DNA from: Astragalus membranaceus
Lineage: Eukaryota; Streptophyta; Magnoliopsida; Fabales; Fabaceae
Assembly: GCA_039519185.1 (NCBI GenBank)
Contig: CM076849.1
Location: forward strand, 78,971,621-79,035,620
Reading direction: 5' to 3'
Length of the DNA stretch: 64,000 bases
The position numbers and the translations under genes are program-made. The notes beneath the pieces were generated by a model. That model was not told the origin of the DNA. It saw only the letters and a list, made by a program, of their open reading frames with translations, and made no database searches. Below, in pieces: positions 44,990 to 56,893 of the stretch (the stretch's first letter is position 1; each line of letters opens with the position of its first letter).

Positions 44990-46600
44990 TTGATATACTG
45001 ACAAGTCTTGACAATTGATATAATGACAATAAAATCCTCCCAAGAAAGGTCTGCTGAAACACCAGGAAAATATCTTCCCACATCAAGAACCGTTGCCACC
45101 CCCCTTGTTAAGGCAAGATTGCTTGCTCTAAGCAACGCTTCCCTCCTATCATCCACTGAATTCTCTGGAATTTGAGAGATAACAAGTGTACTTGCACAAT
45201 CAATTAGCAATCCAGTAGGTTCTGCATGATAACATCAATCAAATACAGCAATTAATTATACTGAATCAAATTTAGCTAATACAGAACCAAAAGGACTCTT
45301 GAAATGAAATTGGCAGTTAGCACTTTTCATTGTTGGAATAAACTCATATATTGGCTTTAACAAGCAGGAAAGTAAAAGCTAGTAAGAAAATGCCATCTGA
45401 AATGCCAAAAAAGGTTGGCATGGAATGCAACAGGACATGCTAATATGCTTGTCAAGGACCCATTATTGTAAAAGCTCAAGCTACTGGGTGAAGACTCATG
45501 AATAGTTTTACATTAGCATTCTACTTAAGTTAATACTGAGATTATAAGTTATTACCTCCACTGGCAGTCCTCACTATAGTTCCTCCTTTGGGAATATCTG
45601 TTAAGTTTGTAATCCCAGCCAACATTAGTGCCACTGAGTTATCCAAGCCCATGTGGCCATCCATTCTTGATAGCCAAGCCTGCATGTATACTTCAAATGA
45701 GCTCACATTGCTGTGAATGAAGATGTCATATACAAAGGAACATATGAAAAGAAGCTCACAGGAATGTTAGGAGTAACATCATCAATCCAAGATGCAGTAG
45801 GCAGGTCTTTATCAAGTAGTACATTGCTTGCTTTTATGTCTCTATGAATAATATGTGGCCTAACCTCCTCATGAAGGAATGCAAGGCCCTTAGCAACACC
45901 TATGCAAATGTTTCGCCTTACATGCCAACTGAATTGGATGCTACCATGGCCTGAACCTATAAACTCATGAAGAAAAGAATAATTCATTACTAGGACAGCT
46001 TTATTACATTCATATCAGATGATAATATTATGACAAATCACTCTTACCATGTAGTGTCTGTGCTAGGCTGTTATTCTCAATATAACCATATACCAAAATC
46101 CTGTGGTTATCTTCCACACAGCATCCATACAACTTCACTAGATTCTCATGCTCTATACTAGTAATCACCTTGATTTCTGTCAAGAATTCCCTGACCCCTT
46201 GTTTTGAATCAGCTGATAAAACCTTTATAGCTATCAGGGATCCATCTCTCAGCTTTCCCTGTACAGTTCAGGAAGTTACCACCAGTCATCAATCAAACAA
46301 GAAATGTAGGAAAAAAGATAAGAATTCTTTAAATTTCATAATACTGCAATCACCTTATAGACTGATCCAAAGCCTCCCTGCCCTATTTTGTTTGCGGGAC
46401 TAAAACCTTTTGTGGCAATTCGCAGTTCCTTGTAAGTCTAAAACTTGACATTCTGAATTTCTGAAATATCTGTTGCAAAATAGGCACATCAACATTATTT
46501 AACCATATGGAACACTTTGAAGAATAATAGATCAAATTCTTGAATATATCTGCTAATGAAGACATAGCATATGAAAACTGGGATCATGCTTCAGAAAATG
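44990..46600 (-). pseudogene. Chimeric captured gene: receptor-like cytoplasmic kinase fused to a YtcJ/LAF3-type amidohydrolase
   Basis: Minus-strand exons from right to left. About 46440-46355: a kinase start with IGQGGFGSVYK, preceded by an in-frame stop after SEIQNVKF. About 46262-46046: IAIKVL with the ATP-anchoring Lys, then HENLVKLYGCC and NNSLAQTLHG. About 45961-45758: GVAKGLAFLHEE and HIIHRDIKASNVLLDKDL, then without a break TASWIDDVTPNIP. 45680-45556: LSRMDGHMGLDNSVAL and GGTIVRTASGG. About 45221-45020: GLLIDCASTLVI and DVGRYFPG. The first three resemble plant cold-responsive-type (CRPK1-like) kinases. The rest resembles the amidohydrolase family containing Arabidopsis LAF3. The kinase loses its DFG motif at the fusion, so catalysis is not expected. 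Introns are retained, so genomic DNA was captured. Family names are from memory of conserved motifs. Confidence 0.78.
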
Positions 46601-47820
46601 CAGCAATGATATCCTAGAAGATAACTTTTTAACAAGTAGAAAAGTTCACATACATATGGGATTATTAGCCTAAGTTCGTGTTTCGATAATAGCAGCGAAC
46701 CAAATTTCAGATACCCGAATTCGATAAATTGCTCCAATCATTGCTATTTAAAACACATGCATATAGCATATAGCATATAGCACAGTTATTGTGACCAATA
46801 AACTCAAAAAAAAATCAACAAACTTAGCAGGAATTCCACCCGACTCAAAACTGCAAATATGAAAAAAAAATCACAAATTAGATTTAGTGTCTATGCGAAT
46901 GTAAAAACCTTGTAACTTTGACCACTTTCTAAGGAAAGAAATAACTAACACCTTTGTAATCCTTACTTCACATTATCTGAAGAGACACTAGTATAGAAAG
47001 AATACCATGTACACCACCCAAACTAGTTTAGCATATCAATCAATCATAAAGCCCAAAAGTGGTATAAACAAAGAGATCAATCAAACTAAAATCATATATA
47101 CATTGAAATATTTTTATCAACATAGGAGAAGCACAAAATCTGACCTCACTATTACTGGCCCAGCTACTAAATGGACCATACATGAGGGTGCTCATGTTCT
47201 TCCTTTTCATTTCCTCCATCCTCATCAAAATTTTCCTCACTCAAAGACTGTTTGCGCAATCTTTTCCTACTAGTTGTGGCTCAGACTCATCATTACTTTT
47301 CTCACCAAACCTGAGAGAGATGCGATGCAAATCGAAATCGAAATACACAGTCAAAATCTAAATGTGAAATCGAATTCACAAAACCAAAATCGAAATAGGA
47401 TGAAACTGAGAGAGATGCGATGACACTTAGAAATGCGATGACATTGAGAGATATGTGAAATCGAAATCTCAGCTTGCGATTACACTGAGAGAGAGATGCA
47501 GAATCATTGAGAGAGAGAGAGAGAGAGGAAAACCAGAGAGAGGGAGAGAGAGAGAGACGCGAACCTGAAATCCCAATCGCTGAGGGAGAGGGTGAGTCGA
47601 TGATTTGCACTTTCCTGAAATCCTAGTGTGTGAAATCGCAGAGGGAGAGGGTGAGTTCGAGGTTAGAGGGATGAAGAGGAATTCTGATTTTAGGGTTTGA
47701 GGGAGGAAGAGAATTGCTGAAACGTGAGAGAGGGTGAGTTCGCTGAAACGTGATATTTGTTTGGTTTGTATGATGTTTTGATTTTTGGGTTAGCACAAAA
47801 TTTGGGATGGTTAATAAGAC
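46600..47820 (-). other. CACTA-2 upstream region of the captured gene
   Basis: No protein-like frame. GA-rich repeats at 47500-47560 and 47640-47740 (GAGAGAGGGTGAG) resemble a plant 5' UTR and could be the leader of the captured kinase gene. Confidence 0.45.
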
Positions 47821-48078
47821 AACGGTTGTGTAATGCCTAATTTTTTTTATTTTTAAATAATTGTTCCTATGGCAACGTTTATTAATCGTTGGCTAAAGTT
47901 TAAACAAAAAAACGTTGCCATAGACCTTATGGGAACGGTTTTCGGCCGTTGCCAATAAAAAAATTAAAAAAAATGAATTAGCTACGGGTTCAAAAAACCG
48001 TTGCCATTGTTGGCTAAGGCAACGGTTTTTTTGGCTTTGCAATTTTAGGCGTTGTCATAGGGTCTAAATGTTGTAGTG

Positions 48079-48500
48079 ACAACTTCCAAGAATACATCAT
48101 CATCAAACTTTTGTGTGGATTGCTCGCCAATACCCTCACCACTCTGAAGTTGTCTCTCAGTTAATTGTGATTGAAACATTTACAGAATTAGAACTATTAG
48201 TCTAAATTTACATTTATAAAACATAACATTAAGAATTACAAATTACAAATAGAAGACACATACAGCTATTTTTGCTTGTTTCTCAGTCAACCACTCATCT
48301 GGTTTCCCCTTCGGCCTATGGAGTAGCTCGTAAAGCTCATACATTGTTGGTTGTCTATTAAGTTCTACCTTCTACAAGAATAACAAGCAAACATTACATT
48401 AAAAACAAATTTAATTAAATAGTCTTGCTTTCAATAAAAAACAAATTTAAGGATGAAGCCCCTATGTGCGGATTTTCATGTGAACCAAGGGAAGGATCGT
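48079..48500 (-). pseudogene. CACTA-3 TNPA-like gene, upstream exons
   Basis: On the minus strand about 48370-48269 encodes QPTMYELYELLHRPKGKPDE and then WLTEKQAKIA. About 48179-48082 encodes SQLTERQLQSGEG and FDDDVFLEV. These precede GRILGVGSHATVF at 44447 in family members, so CACTA-2 split one gene. The upstream (right) part is lost near 48500. Confidence 0.7.
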
Positions 48501-48592
48501 GTGATGCATCTATGGATTTCCAATTTGGGAATGAGGAGATGGGGCAGATGTTGGGTTAGTGTGTAAAGGTTGTGATATGATTGGTGTTGGCC

Positions 48593-48926
48593 TAGTTTGC
48601 GAATTTGGAGATGGGGATGGTGTAGGAGAAGTTCTTGGGCCATTGTCCTTGTTGCTCAAGATATGTGCCACGTGATGGCTAGAAGGGTACCCCGGTCACA
48701 GTTCGTCCTTCGCTTCCTCAAACTCACCCCGAAGGTCAAAAAGTCACTCGCCCACCAGAAGGCACCGCCGCTCTCCTAGTCACCGGCGGAGGCCTGAAAG
48801 TCGGTCTCCGCGGCGAAGGAGTGGTGGTCGCACCCGCATAGGCCAATTCACGAGAGAAATTTATGAACTTCCTATCCTGACTTCCCTGGAGAAAACCCCA
48901 GTCCTGAACATGTATGACAGGATCGG
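48593..48926 (+). pseudogene. Ty3/gypsy gag, N-terminal part (before the solo LTR)
   Basis: From about 48747 the frame reads an Arg/Ser-rich stretch (HRRRPESRSPRRRSGG), then REIYELPILTSLEKTPVLNM and YDRIG. This is the segment that precedes the gag domain in Tat-type elements. Frame and sense continue at 52549 after the solo LTR. The stretch 48500-48590 has no assignment. Confidence 0.75.
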
Positions 48927-51900
48927 TGTCATACCCCAATTTTGTCCGGCTTAGGTCAAAATCCTAATTTTCCACAAAAATAAATAAATTGAAGAGTGAA
49001 GAGCATTATGCATTGCATTTTGGGTCCTAAAAGTCATTCCACATCTTTTAAAATCATTTTTAGGGTCGAAATGCATTTTGGAGCAAAATTAGGGTTTTTG
49101 GAGCAAAAAGGGTATTTTGGTCATTTCCAAAATTAAGCAATTTCTCACCAAAAATCATTATTCAGTATCAGAAGAATGCATTTGGATCAAAATGAGTTGG
49201 ATCATATTTTTTATGCGCATGCATTGATAAATTTTTGCATAAAAAGTCAAACTTTAAAGAAAAGGGCAAAATGGGAATTTCCTTCAAGGTGAGGTATCAA
49301 ATCAATTTTGGGAAAGGTGATATCATGGAATTTTGGGCCCAATGATTGATTCCTAGGATATGGCCCAAAGTGGCATGAATAATGTGGAATTATCATGAAA
49401 AGAATAATCAAAAATGGTAAAATAAGGAAGTGTCGTCATATAAGACAAAATGTACTATCTTTTGGCAAGCTTGCACAAACTTGGGCACCAAGGCCTCATT
49501 TGCTCCGAATTTTCCAGCTATTTTTCACCTCATTTTGTGTTTCTTCATGCCCTTGATCCATGTGATTTGTATTCCAAGCCATTGATTAAAATTCTAGATC
49601 AAATCCTAGGCTATAACTTTGTGTACAAAACCCTATTTGCCCTTAACAATTTTTGTGCAACAAAAAGCTCCTAATTTTCGTGTATGACCCCATTCCCTCT
49701 CCATTTTGTGTTTTCTCTCCACCCTCAATCCATGTGATAAGTGATATTAACCCTCCATTCAAAATCAAAGTTCAATCCTAGAGCACTTAGTAAGGCCAAT
49801 GACCCAATTGCCCCTAAAGCTAAAATAGCTCTATAAATACTCCCTCATTTCCACACCTAAGGATCTTTTGGCCTCTCATTAAAACCCTAGCACACCAAAA
49901 ACACCTCCTCTTCCTCTCTTCCACGAAATCTCTCTAACTCCCTCACTTCATTCTTTTCATCTTTCACCATCAAATCTTCCATTTCTTGCTAGATCATCAT
50001 CATCCCTTCCATTCTCTTCAAGGTTGCATCATCAAATTGCTAAGAGCTAGCAATCTTTGTGGGTTCAAGGGTAGATCCAAGTTCATTTTGAGTCTATATC
50101 ATCTCCTTCTTCATTTCTTTGTGATTTTGAGGTAAGTCTTGAAACCTTGCATCTCATATTTAGTTCTTCTTGCATAATCTCTCTTCTACTCCCAACTCCT
50201 TCTTGATTGCTTGTTGTTGTTGCTTTGAGGATCCATTTCAAACATTTTGACAAGGACTTAGGGAGCCTTGGGTGTTTGAGATGGGTCCTTGGCCTTGAAG
50301 GAGTTGTTCTTCTACTTGAATAATTTCCCTTGCATCTTTACATATTTTGCACTAGATTTCATAAATAAAATTGTTGTTTATGGGCTTTAGCATTTCGCAT
50401 ATCATAAAAGTTAGGGTTGATATGATTTTGTTGCACTTCCTTGCTTAATCATATGAATCCTTGCAAAAAAAATAGATCTATGTTGCTTTGTGTTAATTTT
50501 GGTTTTCTTATTAAATAAAATGTGGATCTATGTTTCCTTTGGATCGCATGCTTATAGATCTAAAAATATTTCCAAGTTGATTTTGTTGTTGTTCTTTGTT
50601 TGGAGATGTTTGATCTTGTTGTTAATATTTTATTTTAGTGTTAGATGTTATTGGTTGATGATCTAGCAATATGATTCCCACTAGTGCCTAGTGCACCTTG
50701 ACCTAAGTGGTGAAGATTGCTAGAAATGACTCAATTTAGTTTGTGTGTTCACTTATTCTTGTGTCTTAGTTTGCTTATTGTAAATTGTTGATGATAGGCA
50801 AGTTGATTCTCACTAGTGCCTAGTGCACTTTTCTCAAAGTGAGAGGATTGCTCTATGTGATTCAACTTGGTTTTAGTGTTCATTTACTTTTTACCATTTT
50901 ACTTTACCATTCATTAACTTTTTACCAAAACATAAAAATATTTTACTACTTTGGTTTTTACCACTTCATTAATTTTTTTACTAAAACATAAGAAGATTTC
51001 ACCACTTCCCATTTACCTCATGCATTTTTACTTTACCATCTCATTAAATAATTACCATTTACTTCATGCATTTTTACTTTACTTTTCACTAACTTCTTAC
51101 TTAAAGTTTTACAACTTATCAACTTGCAAAAATACCCAAAACATTTTCACATTCATGCATCTTCATTCATACTTAGTTTATGTGACACTCTCATGCATCC
51201 TCATATGCTTATATCTCTTGCATCCTCTTATGCATCCTTGTATGCCATCCATTCATAAATAAAGTGCTATGCATCCATTCCTTGTACATTCATGCACTTG
51301 CATGCTTACCTAATCATGCATCCTTGCTTACATATTCAATCATTTAACTTAGAATACTCTATGTTTACAATCAATTGTATTCACTTGTTCTTGATGCCAA
51401 GTAAATGTCTTGACTTGATTGTGTGCCCTCCTCTCCACTTGTATGACCTCCTAATGGAGACATAAGTCTACATGCATGTTGTAGCATAGAGCCATTAGGG
51501 TAAATACAATCCTTCTTGCACACACACAATTACTTTGGGAACTTTGTTTTGCATCTTTAATAATTGAATCCTTTGATTGTATGGGCATGTTTAATCTTGG
51601 TTAATGAATGATATGTTCATGTTTGCTTGAGTATTATTCATTCATTTGCATTTAGTTATGGATTTAGAATTGACTTGAAATGTTCTACTCCTTTTCTAAA
51701 ACCCATTTCCTAAAATCATTTCAAAACAAAAAGAAACTTTTACTTTCAAAACAAAAATAAATCAATCGTCATTAAACACCAATCGCGCCGTTTCCGATTA
51801 GGTTGTTAATGATGATATTGTTTTCAAAAGTAGTTAGAAGCGAGACCATTCTAACCGTTATTGTTCGGTCTTAGCAAAAGCTCTATCCCATTTTCGAAAA

Positions 51901-52543
51901 TTTATTCATTTCTCAAAAATAAACCAATTGTCATTAAACACCAATCGCGCCGTTGTCGTTTAGGTCATTAATGATGATTTCATTTTCAAAAGAGTTAGTA
52001 GTGAGGCCATTCTAACCGTTGTTGTTCGGTCTTCACAAACGCTCACCCAATTACGAAAAACCCCTTAAGCCGTTTTCAAAACCAAAAAACCGAGAACTAC
52101 GTAGCTTTGATCCCTCTTCCAGTGAGGGTACGTAGGAGCGGGGTCTTGTCCCGTCAAGCACACTCTTAAAAAATCTTTGTTTTGTCCTGATTTTCAAAGA
52201 TAACCAAAAATATTCTTTTTCCCTCCTGTTTTCAATAAAACAAACCTCAAAGAAAAGAAAAGAAAAGAAGTAGAATAAATTGCTTTCAACTCAAACTTTT
52301 GTCCAAACCACACATCAAGTTAATGGTTCCCTTTCGGTAGAAAGGAGGTGCGGGGTGCTAATCCCTTCCCCGTACCTAACCGACCCCTGAACCTACATCT
52401 ATGCGTTTTCAAAAGACCATCTGCCTTGTTTAAAAGACCTTTTTTCAATGTTTTGGTCTTAAAATTAAAATATTGGTGGCGGCTCCAAACTTTTTCCACG
52501 TTGTCAAACGAAAAGTCCCAAACCGGATTTTTCGGGCGCAACA
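48927..52543 (+). mobile_element. Solo LTR of an Ogre-type element, 3.6 kb, TSD ATCGG
   Basis: Starts TGTCATACCCCAATTTTGTC and ends TTTTTCGGGCGCAACA, the same termini as element C LTRs. ATCGG is repeated at 48922-48926 and 52544-52548. There is no internal region, so this is the product of LTR-LTR recombination. TATAAATA at 49832-49839 precedes a long non-coding R/U5. A TACGTA motif block lies at 52094-52159. It interrupts the gag reading frame without loss of gag sequence. Confidence 0.95.
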
Positions 52544-52548
52544 ATCGG

Positions 52549-53374
52549 CGACCCTGACAACTACCTCGATTATTTTGATTTAATGATGCAATATAGGGGC
52601 GCCAGAGACCCTGTGAAATGCAAGATCTTTTCTTTGACCCTCGAGAAGTCGGCCCTTGCTTGGTTTAAAGATCTTAAACCAAACTCGGTAGGAACTTGGC
52701 GACAGCTGGCTCGACTTTTCTCTGCCAGGTTCACCGCCTCCAGGATCAAGCCCAAGACAGTTGAAGTACTCAAGGCCGCCCGAAAGGGAGAAAAGGAGAC
52801 ACTTCGAGAATATGTAGAACGATTCAACAAGGAGGCGTCTAATGTCAGGGATCTAGAGGATAAGATGCGACTCTACTTCCTGACAGACGGTCTCAAGCGC
52901 AGAAGCTTGTTTGAAGTCGAGATCGGCGTCAACAACCCGCGGAGCTTGGGCGACTTCCTCAGAAGATCACAAAAGTACATGGATTATGAGGAGGCCGACT
53001 TGGCAAACCAGGCAGTTACAAAGAGCGCGGTCGAGAAGGACCAAGGAGGGCGAGAACATGGGCAGAAGAAGGACCAGCGCAGGACGTCCAATCACTCCCG
53101 CTTTCGAAGGTTTTCCGAGCGAACCAAGCTTAATACAACTTGCGCCCAGAGCTTCTCTGAATGCGCCAATACTGAGTTCAAAGACATGAAAAGACCAGAA
53201 CCCCTCGTCCTCAAAGAGGGACAGCGCCCGTCACGAAAATACTGCTGGTACCATCAGAGCAATGGGCACGACACTAATAATTGTATGGCTCTAAACTACA
53301 ACATCGAGGAATTGATTCGAAAAGGAAAGCTTACCCAGTTAATAGACAAAGGTCAGGGGCAATGGCAAAGATGA
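52549..53374 (+). pseudogene. Ty3/gypsy gag, main part (after the solo LTR)
   Basis: Open for 263 codons from 52583. It holds the retrotransposon gag domain (SALAWFKDLKPNSVGTWRQL, ARLFSARF, GEKETLREYVERFNKEA, LYFLTDGLKRRSLFEVE), a charged linker rich in Lys/Gln/Arg, and a CHHC knuckle (CWYHQSNGHDTNNC), then IEELIRKGKLTQLI. It stops at 53374. The knuckle type and the following helix fit the Tat lineage. The protease and polymerase are absent, so the element is truncated. The ancestral frame ran from 48926 straight into 52549. Confidence 0.9.
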
Positions 53375-53829
53375 GAAAGAGGAAAAGAAGTCCACTCGCT
53401 CCCCTACTAAGTTGTTTCTATTCCGATTTCGGTATTAGCCTCTCGTTGGCACTTGGTTTTTATATTAGGAAAAATACACAAACGATAGCTAATAGTGGTA
53501 CACGGTCTGTAAAATCTTGTCTTCCAATATTTTCGTATTCGGGATAATACTTGATTTTAATTAAGCAAAAATATTAAGCAAAAATATGCACCCGTTGGCG
53601 CGAAAACAAACACGCAAAAGAAAACACACAAAACAAATAACTGAGGGAAAACAATGAGGGTGTTACAAGAAGCGTATAAAAGATTCAAAAAAGTACTATT
53701 GAAAGTCCAGATGTACTATTAAAAGTCATGAGACTGAAGCTGATGAAAAAACTTGGGGTCCGATAACTAGGTAAAAGATCCACAAACATATTTTTATTTT
53801 ATATTTTTTCGTAATTCTTATTTCTATCT
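53375..53829. other. Unassigned stretch
   Basis: AT-rich. The part 53690-53825 (GAAAAAACTTGGGGTCC, TTTTTATTTTATATTTTTTCG) resembles 60560-60680 and so is part of a dispersed decayed repeat. No gene seen. Confidence 0.5.
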
Positions 53830-54600
53830 GTTAACACCCAAAAATAACTGAGTCGTAGGCCGAGGGCCGAATGAAGGAAGGGAGTAGAATTGGAGTGCTG
53901 AGGCAGGCCACTTGACAAAGGTTTAAGAGATAATTGCCAGAGGGAAAAACTCAAGAGAAGCCCTTGGGGCATACCACAAGACAACTCCTCGAGGAAGGGG
54001 GCAGCCCGAGGAGCAATAAGCAAGGCCGAGGGAGAGAAAAACCTCAGCCTATAGAGTGTCACGGCCGAGGTGGGCTCGGGTGCCTGAGTTACTGTCCGAC
54101 GACGAAAGCTAGTCGGGCGAGCCAAGTGGCTGAGGTAAGGCAGGTTTGCTTGGAAGACAAGTTAGAGGGAGCACGAAGATAGAACGTGGGAGCAGTTGAA
54201 GATCAAACGAAGGAGCGAAGCCTAGAAAAGCGGAGTGAGGGAGTTACACCCCACTAACCGTGCTAGTGAAATCGTGGGCAGTGATTCCGCCTCGTTAGGG
54301 CTTAGGAACGATGATAGTCGTTTATCTTAGATTGATCCAACGGTAGGAAAATGTTGGCTATAGTAGTAGCCGACGAGGGCCTATGTATATAAACAGGAGA
54401 GTAATTGTACAGAAAAGACACACATCAATCAATCAAAAACTCTACGTTTATTTTATCTATCTACTTTTATCGCACTTTATCTTTATTTTCATGCATTATC
54501 CAGTAGTATAATCCAAATCTCACAGTCCCTCTCACCCAACCTGGCCATTTTTAGTAGAGTCAGGATACCCACAGTCAAGGAGCAGAGTTCTCTCTTTGGC
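53830..54600 (+). repeat. Probable LTR of a Ty3/gypsy element
   Basis: Starts TGTTAACACCCAAAAATAAC. TATATAAACAGGAG at about 54386 is followed by a CT/AT-rich stretch. It is followed by TTTGGCGCAATCGCTTG, the region where a primer site is expected. A gag-like N-terminus begins about 200 bp further on. The exact 3' boundary was not resolved. Confidence 0.6.
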
Positions 54601-54799
54601 GCAATCGCTTGAAGAACAGAGGAATCAAAACCTTCCCAAACCTCTGGCCGAATCCACAGCTAGGACCTAAGAGTCTGACGAAGAACAAAAAATTGGCACT
54701 GCCGGAGGGACTAGAACGGGTGAACAGACCATTGCATTTGATTCGCCTAGACTGGATTATCATTGGCGTAAGCACTTACGCTCTGGTAAGAACTTAAGC

Positions 54800-55155
54800 A
54801 TGAAGTCATCTTCTGCATTAAAGAAGGCAACTGCTGCCAAAGGCAAAAACATGGAGCCAGTAGGTGTTCGGGGAATAATGCTGCAGCGGTTACTGCTGAA
54901 TCGAATGAACCACCTCACCAAGAGGAGGATCCCGTAATCATGACCACATCATTCATTCGGCAACAGATAGAGATGGGGATACATGACATAATGTACCAAG
55001 TGTCCCAACAATTGGCTGACATAGTTAAACCTATGGTGCACAACGAGAACGAGGTGCAACAGGCCAAGGAATTGGAACAAAGACATGCAACGCAAGGTAG
55101 CAACGCTACTAACCCCATTTTCCCCGGCCAACCACGGGGAGGATTCTCATCACTT
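54800..55155 (+). pseudogene. gag N-terminal fragment
   Basis: Starts ATG with MKSSSALKKATAAKGKNMEP. The frame changes near 54875 and continues as AESNEPPHQEEDP and TTSFIRQQIEMGIHDIMYQ to about 55150. This low-complexity, helical type of N-terminus is usual for plant gypsy gag. It is cut where LINE sequence begins. Confidence 0.55.
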
Positions 55156-55592
55156 GTTTTTGGCTTTCGATTTTTCTTTGAGGGTGTGAGGCAAGATTGG
55201 TCGTTGGCTGAATGTTCATATGCCTTGCCCATCTACTTTAATTGATCATTTTCTACACTATGACGACCTTTGTACTGGTAAGAAAGCGAAGAGGATCAAC
55301 CATCTTATTTGGTTGACAACTTGTTGGTGTCTTTGGCTATCTCGTAACAGTGTTTGTTTTAGAGGGGTAGAGCCAAATGTAGACTCGATAGTGGCCCAGG
55401 TGAAGTTCTCTTATCTTGGGGCTGGTTCATTTACGGGGTGGGAATGAATTCTTGTTGTATTCCATCACTATGGTGGAATAATGCACTTTCATGTATAAAC
55501 AACCTGTGATCTAATCATTGTATTTGTGGTTTTAAGCACCCCTAGTGCTCCTATTATTGCAAGATTGCTTATCCGAAAAAAAATAACGGTGG
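55156..55592 (+). pseudogene. LINE 3' end (zf-RVT region and 3' UTR)
   Basis: Frames encode FFEGVRQDWSLAEC and then, after a frame change, KRINHLIWLTTCWCLWLSRN and CFRGVEPNVDSIV, typical of the C-terminal zinc-binding reverse transcriptase region of plant L1-like LINEs. A 3' UTR follows, with a short A-rich end (GAAAAAAAATAACG) at about 55579. It is a 5'-truncated copy. The TSD was not identified. Confidence 0.7.
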
Positions 55593-56440
55593 TTTTTTGT
55601 TATATAAGGCAAGCAACACTCAATAATATATGCAAAAATGTTATTTCATGTTAGTTGCAAAAACCTTTATCCCCCTTTTAGTTTTTTTAGTGATTTGGCT
55701 ATTTTGGTAAATTTGAGTTGAACTTAAGATAAAATTTGGATCCGCGTTATATGACAGGCATAATCTTTATATCGGTTTTGAGAAAGAAAGACTTCAAACG
55801 TATTCTAAGGTAATGCATAGTTTAAAGTTCATTATCTTTGATTTTTGTCCCACACAACACATTTAACAGCTGATGAATATTGTATTTGTTCCTTCTTTTC
55901 TTTTATGTGATGAATTTGATGTTGTGTTTATTGGTTTTTTTGGGTGGAAAATTCACATTAGAAGAGTTATTTTGTAACGTTTGCTCAAAATGGACGAACA
56001 TAACATTGGAGCATAGGGAGAAGCATGCAATAAAGCCTTGTGCAAACAAAAGAGCAAACCCTTCTTAGCTTCGAGTCAGAAGTTAAATTGGAACTTTCTT
56101 CTATTTCATTCTGCGTTGTGTTTTGTTGTTGCATAAACTGTAATTCTCTATGTTGCTCTATTCTTATAAACAATATTATAATCTAAATTTATTTTGAGTT
56201 TCCGACAACTAATTTAATACCATATCAACTTTTTGTAATTTAGAATTTTGTGGTTCTATTTTTATAGGTAATGGTGTAATCCAAATTTATTTTCAGTTTT
56301 AAATAATTAATTTACTCCCCTATCAACTTTTGTTATTTATAATTTCGTACGATAATTGTGATATTTTTTTCTTTCTTATCTATTAACTATTAAAAAAATA
56401 TGTTTACATTACCCGTGCAAAGCATGGGGAATGGAGCTAG
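55593..56440 (+). mobile_element. AT-rich DNA ending in a Helitron 3' terminus
   Basis: At 56411-56440 ACCCGTGCAAAGCATGGG forms a hairpin, followed by GAATGGAG and CTAG (56437-56440), then T. This is a typical plant Helitron 3' end. The 5' end was not located and there is no Rep/helicase. Short frames here look non-coding. Confidence 0.5.
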
Positions 56441-56492
56441 TAATATATAATATATAATTTATTAGATATACAAAGAGCTTAAAAGCAATTGC

Positions 56493-56893
56493 TCAACGTA
56501 TCCACCATGTGTCACGATCATTAATCCGAATGTCACAAAAATTATTAAAGAACAGAATTTCGACTCCAAGGTCTGTAAAGACTCTTCTATTTGGTCTCAC
56601 TGGTTGTCTACATAGAGGGCAAGAATCCTTGAATGCAACCCATCTATCCAAACAATCTTTGTGATACATATGGTTACACCTTAGCTCACTAATCTTATCT
56701 CCTTCTTCAATTTTGCATAAACAAACAGCACAATCTATTCTACATCTTCAACTAAGCTGGGTTCATTATGACATATTCTAAGCTCTTCTCCAAATAAAGG
56801 AGTGTGAGAATAATGAAGGTTGTTGAAGGGATAATATAGAAGGAAATTAAACACCCATTTTAGATGAGTATACACTACAGTTAAGTATTTCAT
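56493..56893 (-). pseudogene. RING-H2 zinc-finger protein, copy 2, broken
   Basis: An inverted paralogue of 12002-12404. It has the same hydrophobic start (YLTVVYTHLKWVFNFLLYY) and a complete RING-H2 finger (CAVCLC, RCNHMYHKDC, CPLC), then PNRRVFTDLGVEILFF and an extended tail DRDTWWIR. Between the N-terminus and the finger the frame is shifted by one base, with a TAG after EDVE. The first ATG used by copy 1 is ATC here. So this copy is also broken, at a different place from copy 1. Upstream, a TATA-like TTATAAATA lies near 57028. Confidence 0.82.

Larger units (their letters stand above)
44448..48078 (-). mobile_element. CACTA-2: CACTA transposon inserted in CACTA-3, 3.6 kb, TSD ACA
   Basis: Left end CACTACAACATTTTGACCC; right end inverse complement CACTACAACATTTAGACCC, ending at 48078. 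ACA is duplicated at 44445-44447 and 48079-48081. The subterminal words AACGGTTTT and AAACCGTTGCC lie at 44470-44775 and 47820-48050. It carries no transposase and instead holds spliced-gene fragments of two unrelated host genes. Confidence 0.93.
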
